Shown: positions 10,829-21,258 of the stretch, in pieces
How positions within the stretch are numbered: the stretch's first letter is position 1
Layout: each line of letters begins with the position of its first letter
Assembly (NCBI GenBank): GCA_037501455.1
Contig: CM074864.1
Coordinates: 36,482,001-36,546,000 of the forward strand
DNA length: 64,000 bases
Direction: 5' to 3'
DNA from: Lantana camara
Taxonomy: Eukaryota; Streptophyta; Magnoliopsida; Lamiales; Verbenaceae
The notes under the pieces: model-generated
What the model was told of the DNA's origin: nothing
The model's input: the letters and a program-made list of their open reading frames with translations, nothing else
Database searches by the model: none
Made by a program: the position numbers and the translations under genes

Positions 10829-13800
10829 TGTAACGCCCCCACCCACACCAGAACAAGAGGAGAGCGGCGTCTCAACCCCCCGCACTGAAGCACCTCTCAA
10901 GTAATGGTGTGAGCCATCACTCAAGAAATACTCCAGCGAACGGCTGTCTATCTCAGAACTATACATGTAAACGATGTGGCTATGCAGTGGAAAATCAGAG
11001 TATTTTAAAACTTTTCAAAACATGTGCGTGATGGCATGTAACAAGCAAGAACATATTGATCGTGTAAGAGAGACTCGGCATATCAGAACATGTAACATAT
11101 TCACATATAGCTACGGATATAGCAGAGTTCAATGTATCGGTAACAGAGTAGCAGAAAGAGTATAACAATATACTAAAGTATTCAAAAACATATACAGAAG
11201 TATAAAGTGATGCAGCCATAAAACATATGCAGGACACAAAAAGGAAGTAATACTAAGTCCTGACTGAAACAAAAATGACAATCTAGAGCTTCAAGATACC
11301 TCTAGACTGCGGCTGCAAGACCTGAAACCACGAGGCAAGAAAACGGGAGAGATATTAGTCAAAAGGACTAAGTGAGGGAATACTTAAAAGAAAGTGCTGA
11401 GTGATAAAGAACTTGAAGTAAAGTTTAGAACTGTTAATGCAATGCTTTAAAGAAGAACTTGAAACAAGTTCGGTTGATAAAACTCTTTGGATGTGATGCT
11501 GTAAAAGAATGCACGTTATAAAACATTTTCATGAATGCTATCACACGCGCACACATATGCTGTTGATGGTTCATAGTTCTTTCATAAAACGGGATAAGGG
11601 TAAAGTGAACTTTTCCGGATATGAACCATCTTTTATGAAACAGAATTTTGCCCGCAAGCTAGGCTCCTCCATCCTTACTCCAGAAAACATGATTTGGTTG
11701 AGCATCGGACCAGGATCAACAATAATTCCACGTATAGTAGAGTATCGAACCAAGATCAACGATAACCCCACATATAGTAGAGCATCGGACCAAGGTCAAC
11801 AACAACTCCGCACATAGTAGACTATTGGACCAAGGTCAACAACAACTCTCACCAACACATACAAACATGCACCATCCTCCACCGGTTGTCACTTCGGGTA
11901 GCTAGCCCTAGGCGACCTGTAAACATTTAATGGGAACAGATTTGCTGTCCGTTCCCAGACAGATTGTCCTGACTTAACAAACCTCCTGTTAAAAGTCGGT
12001 GTCAATAGTCTAAGTGTGGCGGCCGATATTGGTGATGTCGTTGGTGCTCACCTCCCGAGCATCACCTCCACACATAACCGCCGGGCCCAAACTGTAAACT
12101 GTATGCTTGCATTTAAGATTAGCAGTGACCAGAGTATCACTCCAGTATGCTAACTATAACATATGAAACTGTAACTGTAACATATGATGCTGTCTGTAAA
12201 ACATATGATTCTGTCTGAAAACATGTGATACTGTCTGTAAAACTGTACTTTGAAACATATGCAGAACATGTAACTGTCTTTGAACAAGAATGCAGAACTT
12301 TGGAAAACATGTGCTGTAGATCAAGGTATACTATTAAAGTATGAATGATCCTTTCAAAAGAATGTCCCGATATAAGGGATAGTTCAAAACGAGGTTTAGC
12401 TTTGAATCTCAAAACATATGATACGATAGTATAATCGTGGTTCCAGTTGGAAAACATTTATAACTTCACCTCACCTAACAGTAACAAGGGTAGGTAGACA
12501 GATTATACGGTGCCCTGGGGATCCCAGTGCTCAACTTTAACTCCTGTAGGTGGTGTACTAGACTGAGCTTAAGAACTAAGACCCACTACTAACCAAGATG
12601 CATATGAAATGCATGAAACAATGGACAAGGAACATGTAAAGAACATGTAACACAAGAGAGTAATACCATTTAAGGTATTCAAGAAAGGTAACACACAAAG
12701 GAATACGTCAAAGTGAGTTACTCTTAACGTTAGACTATGATCTTACTATAACCGAGTAAGCTTTAGTCAAATTATGAATCCTATCGCAAACCTTAAGTTA
12801 TGAAAGAAGTCCATGAAAGAAAACACATTTTGAAAACACATTTTATACCCTGGATATGGAAACCCTAGGTGCAAATGTCTATTAAGAAAGCACAAGTTTT
12901 ATTTCATTCTTACTATTCAAAAGCACTATTCAAAAGTACTATTCCAGATTACTATTCATGATTACTATTCACAGTTACTATTCACAGGTTACTATTGACA
13001 TTTCGGGTCAAAGGGTCGGGTCAAACCCTTACTATACACACACACCCACACCATGCACGAACAGACACACACACACGGCATGCACACACACACACACCCT
13101 AATTAAATTATGATCTTGATTATAACCTATAGTTTCAAGTTCATGTTATAATAATCAAGAGTGATCTAGGTTAAAGGTATAACTTATAGTTAAGAGATCC
13201 AATTAAGGCATAAGATCAAGTTATGAAACACTAATTTATCTTAGGTTATAACATGTAACACTATTAAGGTGTATAACATATGATCAAGGCACTAATCCAT
13301 TAATCCATATCATATCATAAGCTCAATCCATAATTCAAGAATCATATAACAATGTGACAACATATCACAACATATATCATATCATATCATATCATATATC
13401 ATGAACATTTAGGCATGTAACATGTAACAATTTAATTCAATACCAACATGTAACAAGTTGTGACATAATAAATTGTAAATCACTATTCCATTAGCTAACA
13501 TGCATGAACATCATTTAAATTCCATAATCATGCATCAATTCTCATGATATAACAACCATATCACATGATCATAGCATATACTAGAGCAATTCATAACATA
13601 TTCAAGCATATACTAAACAATTAAAACATATAAACAACAATTGAAACATATCATGAAAACTATATAATAAATGCATAAAATAAAATCCTATATGGCTTAG
13701 GGAAGACCCTAAGACCCAACCTAAACATAATATAAACATACCATAACATAAAACATAAACTAAACTAAACATAACATAAACTAAAGCATAAAATAAAACA

Positions 13801-14997
13801 AACCGAGCTCTAGAGGGGGGGAGTGCCGACGGCAAGAGGGGAGGAGAGGGAGAGAAAGGGTGTTGTTAACACAACTTTGAGCAAGGAATGAAATTCCATG
13901 AGCCCTCTATTTATAGTTGAAGAGAAGCCCCTCACCTTGGAAATAAAATGTGGAGAAGGGTAGGAGAGCAAAACAAGAGTTCATCCACTTGTATCTTCTA
14001 GAAGCTTTAGGGATTATGAAGGTAAAATGGGACTGCTGGGGGTATTTCTATAATTTCATTGCCCAAGACTCGAGGATAAGTGGCTGGAAGTATAACCATT
14101 CCGACGGCAAGAAAATTAGCTTCGAAACGCATATTCATTCATCGAAATCGGATTTACCGTTTGAAAGATACATTAGTTTTAGTGAATAAAAGTTTTGAGC
14201 TTGAAACTCAACACGAGTGAAAAACGACTTTCTAGAATGATTTTCAAGTCCGGATTGCTTCCAAAATTCAAGAAATAAATCGAGAAGCGTTTTGAGTCCA
14301 AAATCGACTATAAAACATTTTACCGTTAAAAAGTTGAAAACGTAGGATGAATAGTGAATTCTTACGTACAAGCGTACGCTTCAAAATTTCAATCTAGGGT
14401 TTGAATCAAGAGTTGTAAAACATCTCAAAAATCTTGAAATAGCTCAAGTAGTGCAAATCCGACCAGAAAACATTTTCCGAATGAAAACCGTTCGTAAAAG
14501 GAATAGTGAACTAGGGTTTTCGAAAACATTTTCAATAAAACAAAGTTCCAAAATGGATTTCCAAGCCAAGAGTGATTTCAAAAGACTCGTCTCGACTCAA
14601 GGATCGATTCGATTGTAACTTGGGTAGGAAAAGGTATCAGAATCAAAAGCTCATTTTCTGATGAATAGTAACTTTGGTCGGTAAGTTCCAAAAATACCCT
14701 TATGGCTCAAGAAAGACTTTCTGAGTTCGGGAAACAAGTTCAAACGATTGGGAAACATGTTTGATGAACTTCTAGGGTTCGAGTAGCATTATGAACAAGG
14801 TAGGCTCGGGTTATGAATAGTAAACTGTATCAAAGGTCAAGAATTCCCCCTTAAAGCATGTCAGATCATATACGAGCACAAAGTTCATGTAAGAATGCAA
14901 TGCATGATGATTCAAAAAGTTGGATCACGGTCTATAAATGCTTTACCAATGCCCTTAACTTACTGTTTTCATCCAGGCCCTATTTTGGGCTGTTACA
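10829..14997 (-). mobile_element. 3' LTR of the complete gypsy element
   Basis: It spans TGTAACGCCCC to GGGCTGTTACA. A minus-strand TATA box TATAAATAG lies at 13907-13915, giving a U3 of about 1.1 kb and an unusually long transcribed part of about 3 kb. It also contains four tandem-like copies of a motif ending CGGACCAAGGTCAACAACAA (11700-11850), AC-rich runs near 13035-13095, and a TACTATTCA-rich stretch at 12925-12990. The last pol codons extend into this LTR up to 14980. Confidence 0.93.
13907..13915 (-). promoter_or_regulatory. TATA box of the gypsy 3' LTR
   Basis: The minus strand reads TATAAATAG, followed by AGGGCTCATGG. The same box is in the 5' LTR at 24303-24311. Confidence 0.65.
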
Positions 14998-15594
14998 ATC
15001 ACCCCTCCTTAAAGAGAATCTGTCCTCAGATTCTTCCGCTGTAACCGCAAATAACTCGGGGTGATGCTTCTGCATTTTCTCTTCTGTCTCCCAGGTTGCC
15101 TCTTCTGTCCCATGTCCCTTCCAAAGGACTTTGACCAAAGGAATCTTCCTATTCCTTAACTCTTGAAACTTCTTATCAAGAATCTTAGCGGGCTTCAAAA
15201 CATAAGTCAAATCCGGTTCCAACGGTATCTCCTCTACCGGCAGAGCCTCTGTCTCATCCGAGAAACACTTGCGAAGCTGAGATATATGAAATACGTTGTG
15301 GATTCCTATAAGACCTACAGGCAAATCCAATCTATACGCAGTCGGTCCGACTCTCTCCAGTATCTCATACGGTCCAACATATCTTGGGTTTAGCTTTCCT
15401 CCTTTTCCAATTCGGGAAAACCCTTTCCTTGGCGATGCCTTCAGAAATACCTTTTCGCCCACTGCAAATTCCAAATCCCTTCTTCGTCGATCAGCATAAC
15501 TCTTCTACCTGTCCTGGGCAGCTTTCATTCTCTGGCGAATGATCTAAATCTTCTCCGTCGCTTCTCTTATCCACTTAGCAGAATTTACTCTGAT
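14980..15594 (-). pseudogene. Integrase C-terminus and chromodomain, end of pol
   Basis: The frame carries the integrase C-terminal block (VGEKVFLKASPRKGF) and a chromodomain ending in KVLWKGHGTEEATWE then HHPELF. The chromodomain is known to steer integration toward marked chromatin. It continues in the same frame as the upstream integrase but is broken by TAG at 15544-15546 and 15505-15507. The related fragment at 62967-63587 has Gln at both places. The frame runs past the polypurine tract into the LTR and ends at TAG 14980-14982; the other LTR has CAG there. Read-through aside, this part would not be made. Confidence 0.88.
14998..15013 (-). other. Polypurine tract of the gypsy element
   Basis: The minus strand reads TTTAAGGAGGGGTGAT immediately before the LTR start TGTAACAGCCC. 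The pol frame overlaps it. Confidence 0.85.
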
Positions 15595-16680
15595 CTATCC
15601 TTCCTCAGTACATCTTGCTTCATCCAAATCCCAGTACAATGGGGATCTACATTTCCTTCCATACAGAGCTTCGTATGGAGCAGCTTTAATAGAAGCTTGA
15701 TAACTATTATTGTATGCAAACTCCACAAGAGGTAAACACTCTTTCCAACTTTCCTGGAAGTAAAAAGCGCAAGATCTTAGCATATCTTCCAAGTACTTAA
15801 TCATCCTTTCTGATTGTCCATCCGTCTGAGGATGCGCTGCAGTACTAAAGTTCAACTTCGTCCCCATCAAAGTCTGAATTTCTTTCCATAATTGCGACGT
15901 GAATTTCGGATCTCTGTCCGACACTATACTGTTTGGAAATCCATGTAGTCTAACAATCTCTTGTTGATACAGCTTTGCCAACGTGCTAACCTTATCCGTT
16001 GTCTTCACTGGCAAAAAGTGTGCTGACTTTGTCAATCGATCAATGATCACCCAGATACTATCTTGTCCTCCTCTGACTTTGGGTAATCCGGTGACAAAAT
16101 CCATCGTGATTTGCTCCCACTTCCAAGTCGGAATCGGTAATGGTTGCAACTTCCCACTCGGCTTCTGGTGCTCAGCTTTAACTTTCTCACAAGTTAAGCA
16201 CTTCTTGACATAGTTGGCTATGTCTCTCTTCATTCCATTCCACCAGAATTGAGTCTTAACATCTTGATACATCTTAGTACCTCCGGGATGTATCGTGCAC
16301 TTAGTCTTATGCGCTTCATCGAGAATCTCTTTCCTCAAAACAGTTGGCACGCATACTCGACCTTTGTACCTCAATATTCCATGTTCATCAACCCTGAACT
16401 TAGTCTCATCATCCTTCTCCTTAGATTCGAGACATTTCTTGATCCACTCGTCGTTCTTCTGTGCTTCCAACACTTGTTCTTTCAATGGTGATATCATCAC
16501 AACGTTCGCGATTTGAGCTTTAGTTATCACCTCTATTCTTTCTCTTTGATCAACCTCGGGGATGGCAGAAATCTGTGACAAATGAACTTTCCTGCTTAGT
16601 GCATCGGCTACAACATTCGCCTTTCCTGGATGGTATTGAATAATGCAATCGTAGTCTTCTAGAAATTCCATCCATCTCCT
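15595..16680 (-). pseudogene. Integrase core segment of pol
   Basis: The segment encodes the end of RNase H (FLEDYDCIIQYHPGKANVVADALSR), then the integrase zinc domain with EAHKTKCTIHPG and CLTCEKVK, and the catalytic core. The three acidic residues appear in place: TMDFVTGLP, SDRDPKF and GQSER. Integrase inserts the DNA copy into the host chromosome. The frame is open between TAG at 16681-16683 and TAG at 15595-15597; the first falls where the family has Gln (NMR-stop-RRW). The core itself looks intact, so damage here is limited to the two stops. Confidence 0.9.
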
Positions 16681-18744
16681 CTATCGCATATTCAACTCCT
16701 TTTGAGTGAATAGATATCGCAGGCTCTTATGATCAGTAAAGATCTCAAACGTAACTCCATACAGGTAATGTCTCCACTTTCTCAGAGCAAAAATTATCGC
16801 TGCTAACTCCAAATCATGTGTCGGGTAGTTAACTTCATGCGTTTTGAGTTTCCTTGATGCATACTTAATCACTTTTCCATTCTGCATCAAAACTCCTCCT
16901 AGTCCTTCTTTCGAAGCATCGGTGTAAATAGTGTATCCTTCTTTTCCTTCTGGTAACGCTAACACGGGTGCAGTTGTTAGCATCTCTTTCAATTTTGGAA
17001 AACTTTGCTCACACTTCTCAGTCCATTCGAACTTCCCTTCTTTCTTTGTCAACTTAGTGAGAGGTGTAGCTATCTTCAAGAAATCTTTGACAAACCTTCG
17101 GTAGTAACCAGCTAATCCCAGAAAACTCCTCACTTCTGAAGGATTCTTCGGTGACTTCCAATCCATAATCGTTTCGATCTTCGAGGGATCTACTTCGATT
17201 CCAGATCCTGATATGATATGTCCGAGAAACGTAACTCTCTCAAGCCAGAACTCACATTTACTGAACTTTGCATATAGCTTGTGATCCAGCAAAGTGCGTA
17301 ACACGATTCGAAGATGCTCAGCATGTTCCTCCGGTGTCTTCGAAAATACCAAGATTTCGTCGATGAAGATCACTACAAACTTGTCGAGAAACGGCTTAAA
17401 TATACAGTGCATCATATCCATGAATGCAGCTGGTGCGTTCGTCAAACCAAATGGCATTACCACAAACTCATAATGTCCGTATCGGCTGTTGAAAGTAGTC
17501 TTCGGAATATCTGCTTCCCTAATCTTCAATTGATAATACCCTTGTCTAAGATCTAATTTAGAGTAGACCTTCGATCCTTGAAGTATATCGAACCGCTCTT
17601 CGATATGAGGGAGAGGATACTTATTCTTGATTGTCATCCTGTTCAGCTCCCGATAGTCAATGCATAATCGCAATGATCCATCCTTCTTCTTAACGAAAAG
17701 CACAGGTGCTCCCCACGGCGATGTGCTCGGTCGAACATATCCAGACTCAATCAGTTCGTCCAATTGCTTCCTCAGTTCTTCCAATTCAGCTGGAGCCATT
17801 CTGTAAGGTGTCTTTGAGTACGGCTCAGCTCCTGATATCGTCTCGATCGTAAATTCCAACTCTCGGTCAGGAGGTAACGAATCCAAATGCTCAGGAAACA
17901 CATCTAGGAACTCGTTTACCACTTCCAATTCTTCGATCTTAAGTTGATCTTTCGGTCTATTCAGAAGATAAGCAACAAATCTAATAGCTCCTTTCTGAAT
18001 CAAATTCTTAGCTTCCATCGAAGAAATCACTGATAACTTCCCAACTTTCCCTTCTGATGTCCCACTTTCATCTTCTTCCAAGATGATCTCTTTCTTGTAA
18101 CAATCCAACTTAGCTCGGTACTTAGACAACCAATCCATACCAAGTATAACCTCGTATCTCGTCATCGGCAACTCAATCAGATCTGTCGGGTAACAACGGG
18201 TACCAATACATATAGGGCAGCGTTTATATACTTGATCCGTAACAAGGCAAGTTCCCAAAGGAGAACTCACTTCAAATTTATATGGCAAGTATTCAAGTGG
18301 AAACTGTAAATGCGCACATAATTCAGAAGCAACAAATGAATGTGTAGCACCAGGGTCATACAAGACCTTAACTGGCGTGTTAAGAATGTGCACAATACCT
18401 TCCACAACAGATGAAGGATCAACCTCCTCCTTACCATCCAAAGCATAAGCTCTGCCTCTGACCACCGGTTTGTTCGTCGTACCCACCACTGCTTTTCCTT
18501 TATCCTGGACCCCAAATCTCTTGATCTTGTGCGGGCAACTATCCATCTGGTGCTCAGGGGAACCACACGCGAAACACTGTCCAGCTTTCTTGCGACAGTT
18601 CTCCTCAGTGTGTCCTGTTCGGCGACAATATCTGCAAACAATTTCCTCTGGACCTGGCTAAGGTGCTCTCTGCGGTTGTGGTGCCCTCTGGTACGGCTGT
18701 GGCGCTTTTTGCTTCTTTCCTTGCAGTTTCGGTGGAGCGTTCTG
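16681..18744 (-). pseudogene. Zinc knuckles, protease, reverse transcriptase and RNase H
   Basis: In order: two CCHC knuckles ([14 protein letters not shown] and [14 protein letters not shown], about 18567-18637), an aspartic protease with DPGATHSF, reverse transcriptase, and RNase H with YTDASKEG, an ELAA motif and FTDHKSL. The protease motif has Pro where DSG or DTG is usual, a variant I believe also occurs in other plant elements. In the RT core the usual F-I-D-D reads FIDE (Glu codon at 17356-17358), which replaces a metal-binding Asp. TAG interrupts at 18658-18660, just before the knuckles, and at 16681-16683. It is in the same frame as gag. Confidence 0.92.
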
Positions 18745-19575
18745 CTACTGACGTTGCGGTGTTACCATTGGCCTCTTTCCAGTTCCTTGGGGAAAAGATC
18801 CAGAAGGTCGCTTATTCCCTTGATAAGGCTTAGGGTTAGAAGGTCCTTGACGTGCAGTAGTTATCTTGATCTCCTTGTGTGCAGCTTCAACCCTTAGCGC
18901 TCTATCAACAGCACGATTGTAGGTTTCTATGTCCAAAGAAGCAAGTGCCAATCGAAGCTCGGGCTTCAGTCCATCGATAAACCTTTTCGTCTTGCGACGC
19001 TCATCAGTCAGAATATGAGGCGCATACTTGATCAGCCTCACAAACCTAGCCTCATACTCCATCACATTCATCGTTCCCTGAACCAGACTCATAAACTCAG
19101 CCTCTCGTGCATCACGAGTCACTTGAGGCGTGTACTTCTGCTGAAACTCTCTGATAAGCTCATCCCAACTTCCTTCAACATTATTCTCATTCCACATATG
19201 CTGAACGTGCTTCCACCAATTGTATGCAGCTCCTTCCATAAGAAAAGTAGCATACCGAACTCGTTCACGATCCTCTAGGAAAATCTCCGTAGCCTCGAAA
19301 ATCTTCTCAAGACTGGTAATCCAATTCTCAGCCTTTATGTCATTCGGTTCTCCATAGAACTTAGGTGGATTCATCCTCATAAATTTTTCCAGTGACCTTT
19401 CATTAGGAGGATTATCTCTCGGTGCACAAGCCCTCATAAATTGTCGTAGCACATCCCTTAATTCCGGAGTTCTTTCCCGTTCAGGGGGTGGCTTGACATA
19501 TCTTTGGGGCGGCGTGACATCTCTTTGGGGTGGCAGTGGTGGTACACGATTCCGGGGTGCTCTTCTCGGTAGCAT
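18745..19575 (-). CDS. gag: Gag capsid protein, ends at a premature TAG
   Basis: The 276-residue frame starts at MLPRRAPRNR, a start common in plant chromoviruses; an upstream in-frame Met exists, but the extra 56 residues look like leader. Residues about 65-240 form the retrotransposon Gag domain, with KFYGEPNDIKAENWI, MEGAAYNWWKHV and FQQKYTPQVTRDAREAEF. The C-terminus is basic and Gln/Pro-rich. Gag builds the particle that packages the RNA. The frame stops at TAG 18745-18747, but coding continues in frame into zinc knuckles and pol, so the stop looks secondary and the original product was probably a single Gag-Pol polyprotein. Confidence 0.9.
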   Translation of the reverse strand: MLPRRAPRNRVPPLPPQRDVTPPQRYVKPPPERERTPELRDVLRQFMRACAPRDNPPNERSLEKFMRMNPPKFYGEPNDIKAENWITSLEKIFEATEIFLEDRERVRYATFLMEGAAYNWWKHVQHMWNENNVEGSWDELIREFQQKYTPQVTRDAREAEFMSLVQGTMNVMEYEARFVRLIKYAPHILTDERRKTKRFIDGLKPELRLALASLDIETYNRAVDRALRVEAAHKEIKITTARQGPSNPKPYQGNKRPSGSFPQGTGKRPMVTPQRQ

Positions 19576-20390
19576 GTTGTTACTGAATTCACAAGCATTC
19601 AGATACATATATTCGATGCATGACATATAATGATTCACAGAATCCGTAACCACGTATTCACATTCCCACGTAGTCACATATAAGTATGAGATCAACACAT
19701 TCCCATAACAACATATCAGTAGAGGTTCAAGATCTCCAAACATATCATATAATCAGAAACAACTGTCAGGCAACATATAAACAGGAACAGAAGCTCGGGT
19801 AACATATCAACATATCAGAAACATGTACAACATATCCAAAAACATGATCGACATGTAAACGGGAACAGAACGTGTACTGTCATATCAACAAGAACTGTAA
19901 CATGATCAGAAGTATGATCAACATATCCAACAACAAGAATATCAGCATGCTATCAATAAATGAAATGGCATGATCCTATCAACGGTCCTAATGGTATCTT
20001 GAAGCAACTCTAAGACTCATGCAATGACAGTTATGGAAAGCAGTAAACAGATATCCAACATAAAGCCGAAAGTGTTATAACTGTGCAAGGTTTGGTAAAA
20101 TTTACTACAGGCCACATGTTAACAGTATTAATTCAAAATGGGGAGGACCCGATACCATCGAGTTGACTCCTTTACAGGCCTTACCAATCCGTCCAACCCT
20201 GCTGAAATAACCTAGTAGGTACCAAGTCATCTGAACCGTCATCCGTGGTGCCAAAAGTCGGGGATCATCTACCAAAGCTATACATCCCCTCATCCAAAAG
20301 TCAGTCCTGAACTGTCCCGGCTATACGTCCGCCATCCATAGATAGATATATATGCGCCAGTAATATATACAGAAAACCTCCTATCAGCAA
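19576..20390 (-). other. Spacer between the extra ORF and gag
   Basis: About 0.8 kb of A-rich sequence, on the plus strand rich in AACATATC and CAACATAT words. I see no domain and no long conserved frame. It would be leader RNA between the extra ORF and gag. Confidence 0.6.
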
Positions 20391-21071
20391 TCAACCCTGA
20401 TAACTGTGGTCCAAAGAACCCCTGGTGGTGTCATCAGAAACAGCAACGACCTCACCCTGTCCGTTACCTACTGGCTCATCTCCGCCATCATCATCATCAT
20501 CAGATCCTCCATCGCCTCCATCAGACTGCTCCTGCATAGGCTCGGGCTCCTGAGAAACCTGACTGACATCCTGACCCTCGACCTCCTCAACTGCCTGCTC
20601 ATCGGATAAGTGATAGGTATCATACAGGCGAGCTCTCACGTGGTCACGGTAGTGCTGGTGACGCTCCATAGAGGTGTCGCGATCAATAGTCATCTGCATA
20701 AGATCTGCCTCCAGCTCAGTAATACGAGCAGCCCTCTGATCAGCAAGATGAGTCATCTCTGCAGCATGCTCACGAGCGATGTCCCTATCAATCTGGTACT
20801 GCAGTGACTGATCCTGATGGCGCATAGACTCCAACCTGACCTCACGGGTCCTTTGATACTCCTGAAAGTAACCATCTCTCTCAGACTCGAGATAGTGTAC
20901 AACTTTGTTAGGATAGGAATACCGAGGCCTGCCACTGTTCCTAGACCTGCGCCAGGTGTAGAAACGAGTGCCTCCACGGCGAGAAACTGCCACAGTACGC
21001 GGGGCCTCAAACTGCTCAAAGAAAGCCTCATCCATCTGCTGGTTAGGATCCTGGTGTGGCTGAACTGCCAT
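20391..21071 (-). CDS. Extra ORF ahead of gag, coiled-coil and acidic tail
   Basis: An intact 226-residue frame in the sense direction lies between the primer-binding site and gag. The start MAVQPHQDPN is chosen because upstream residues are Cys/Ile-rich and unlike the rest. Residues about 30-65 are Arg/Tyr-rich; 65-155 are highly charged with heptad-like spacing, suggesting a coiled coil; the last 70 are acidic, with a run of five Asp and many Gly and Gln. I recognise no family. Extra ORFs are known in some plant retrotransposons, but I cannot match this one. Unlike gag-pol it carries no TAG. It could encode an accessory protein, or be a chance survivor. Confidence 0.6.
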   Translation of the reverse strand: MAVQPHQDPNQQMDEAFFEQFEAPRTVAVSRRGGTRFYTWRRSRNSGRPRYSYPNKVVHYLESERDGYFQEYQRTREVRLESMRHQDQSLQYQIDRDIAREHAAEMTHLADQRAARITELEADLMQMTIDRDTSMERHQHYRDHVRARLYDTYHLSDEQAVEEVEGQDVSQVSQEPEPMQEQSDGGDGGSDDDDDGGDEPVGNGQGEVVAVSDDTTRGSLDHSYQG

Positions 21072-21235
21072 AGCTATACAGAAGATACCACAGACATGAA
21101 ATCCAGATAACAGAACCATGCAATCCCCAAATATCCTGTCTCGATGCAATATGAGAATGATCCTGGATGCAATGCGTGAACAATCCATGATGCAACATGA
21201 GAGCAATCTAGGTTAAGTCTCTTGTTACTTAACCC

Positions 21236-21250
21236 GATGCTCCGATACCA
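21236..21250 (-). other. Primer-binding site (tRNA-Met-like) of the gypsy element
   Basis: The minus strand reads TGGTATCGGAGCATC, one mismatch from the usual TGGTATCAGAGC, eight bases from the LTR end at 21259. Confidence 0.85.
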
Positions 21251-21258
21251 CCTCAGGC

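Noticed and set aside
18267..18641. Open frames overlapping pol in other frames or on the other strand
   Set aside because: They are shadows of the gag-pol frame, which alone carries the zinc knuckle and protease motifs.
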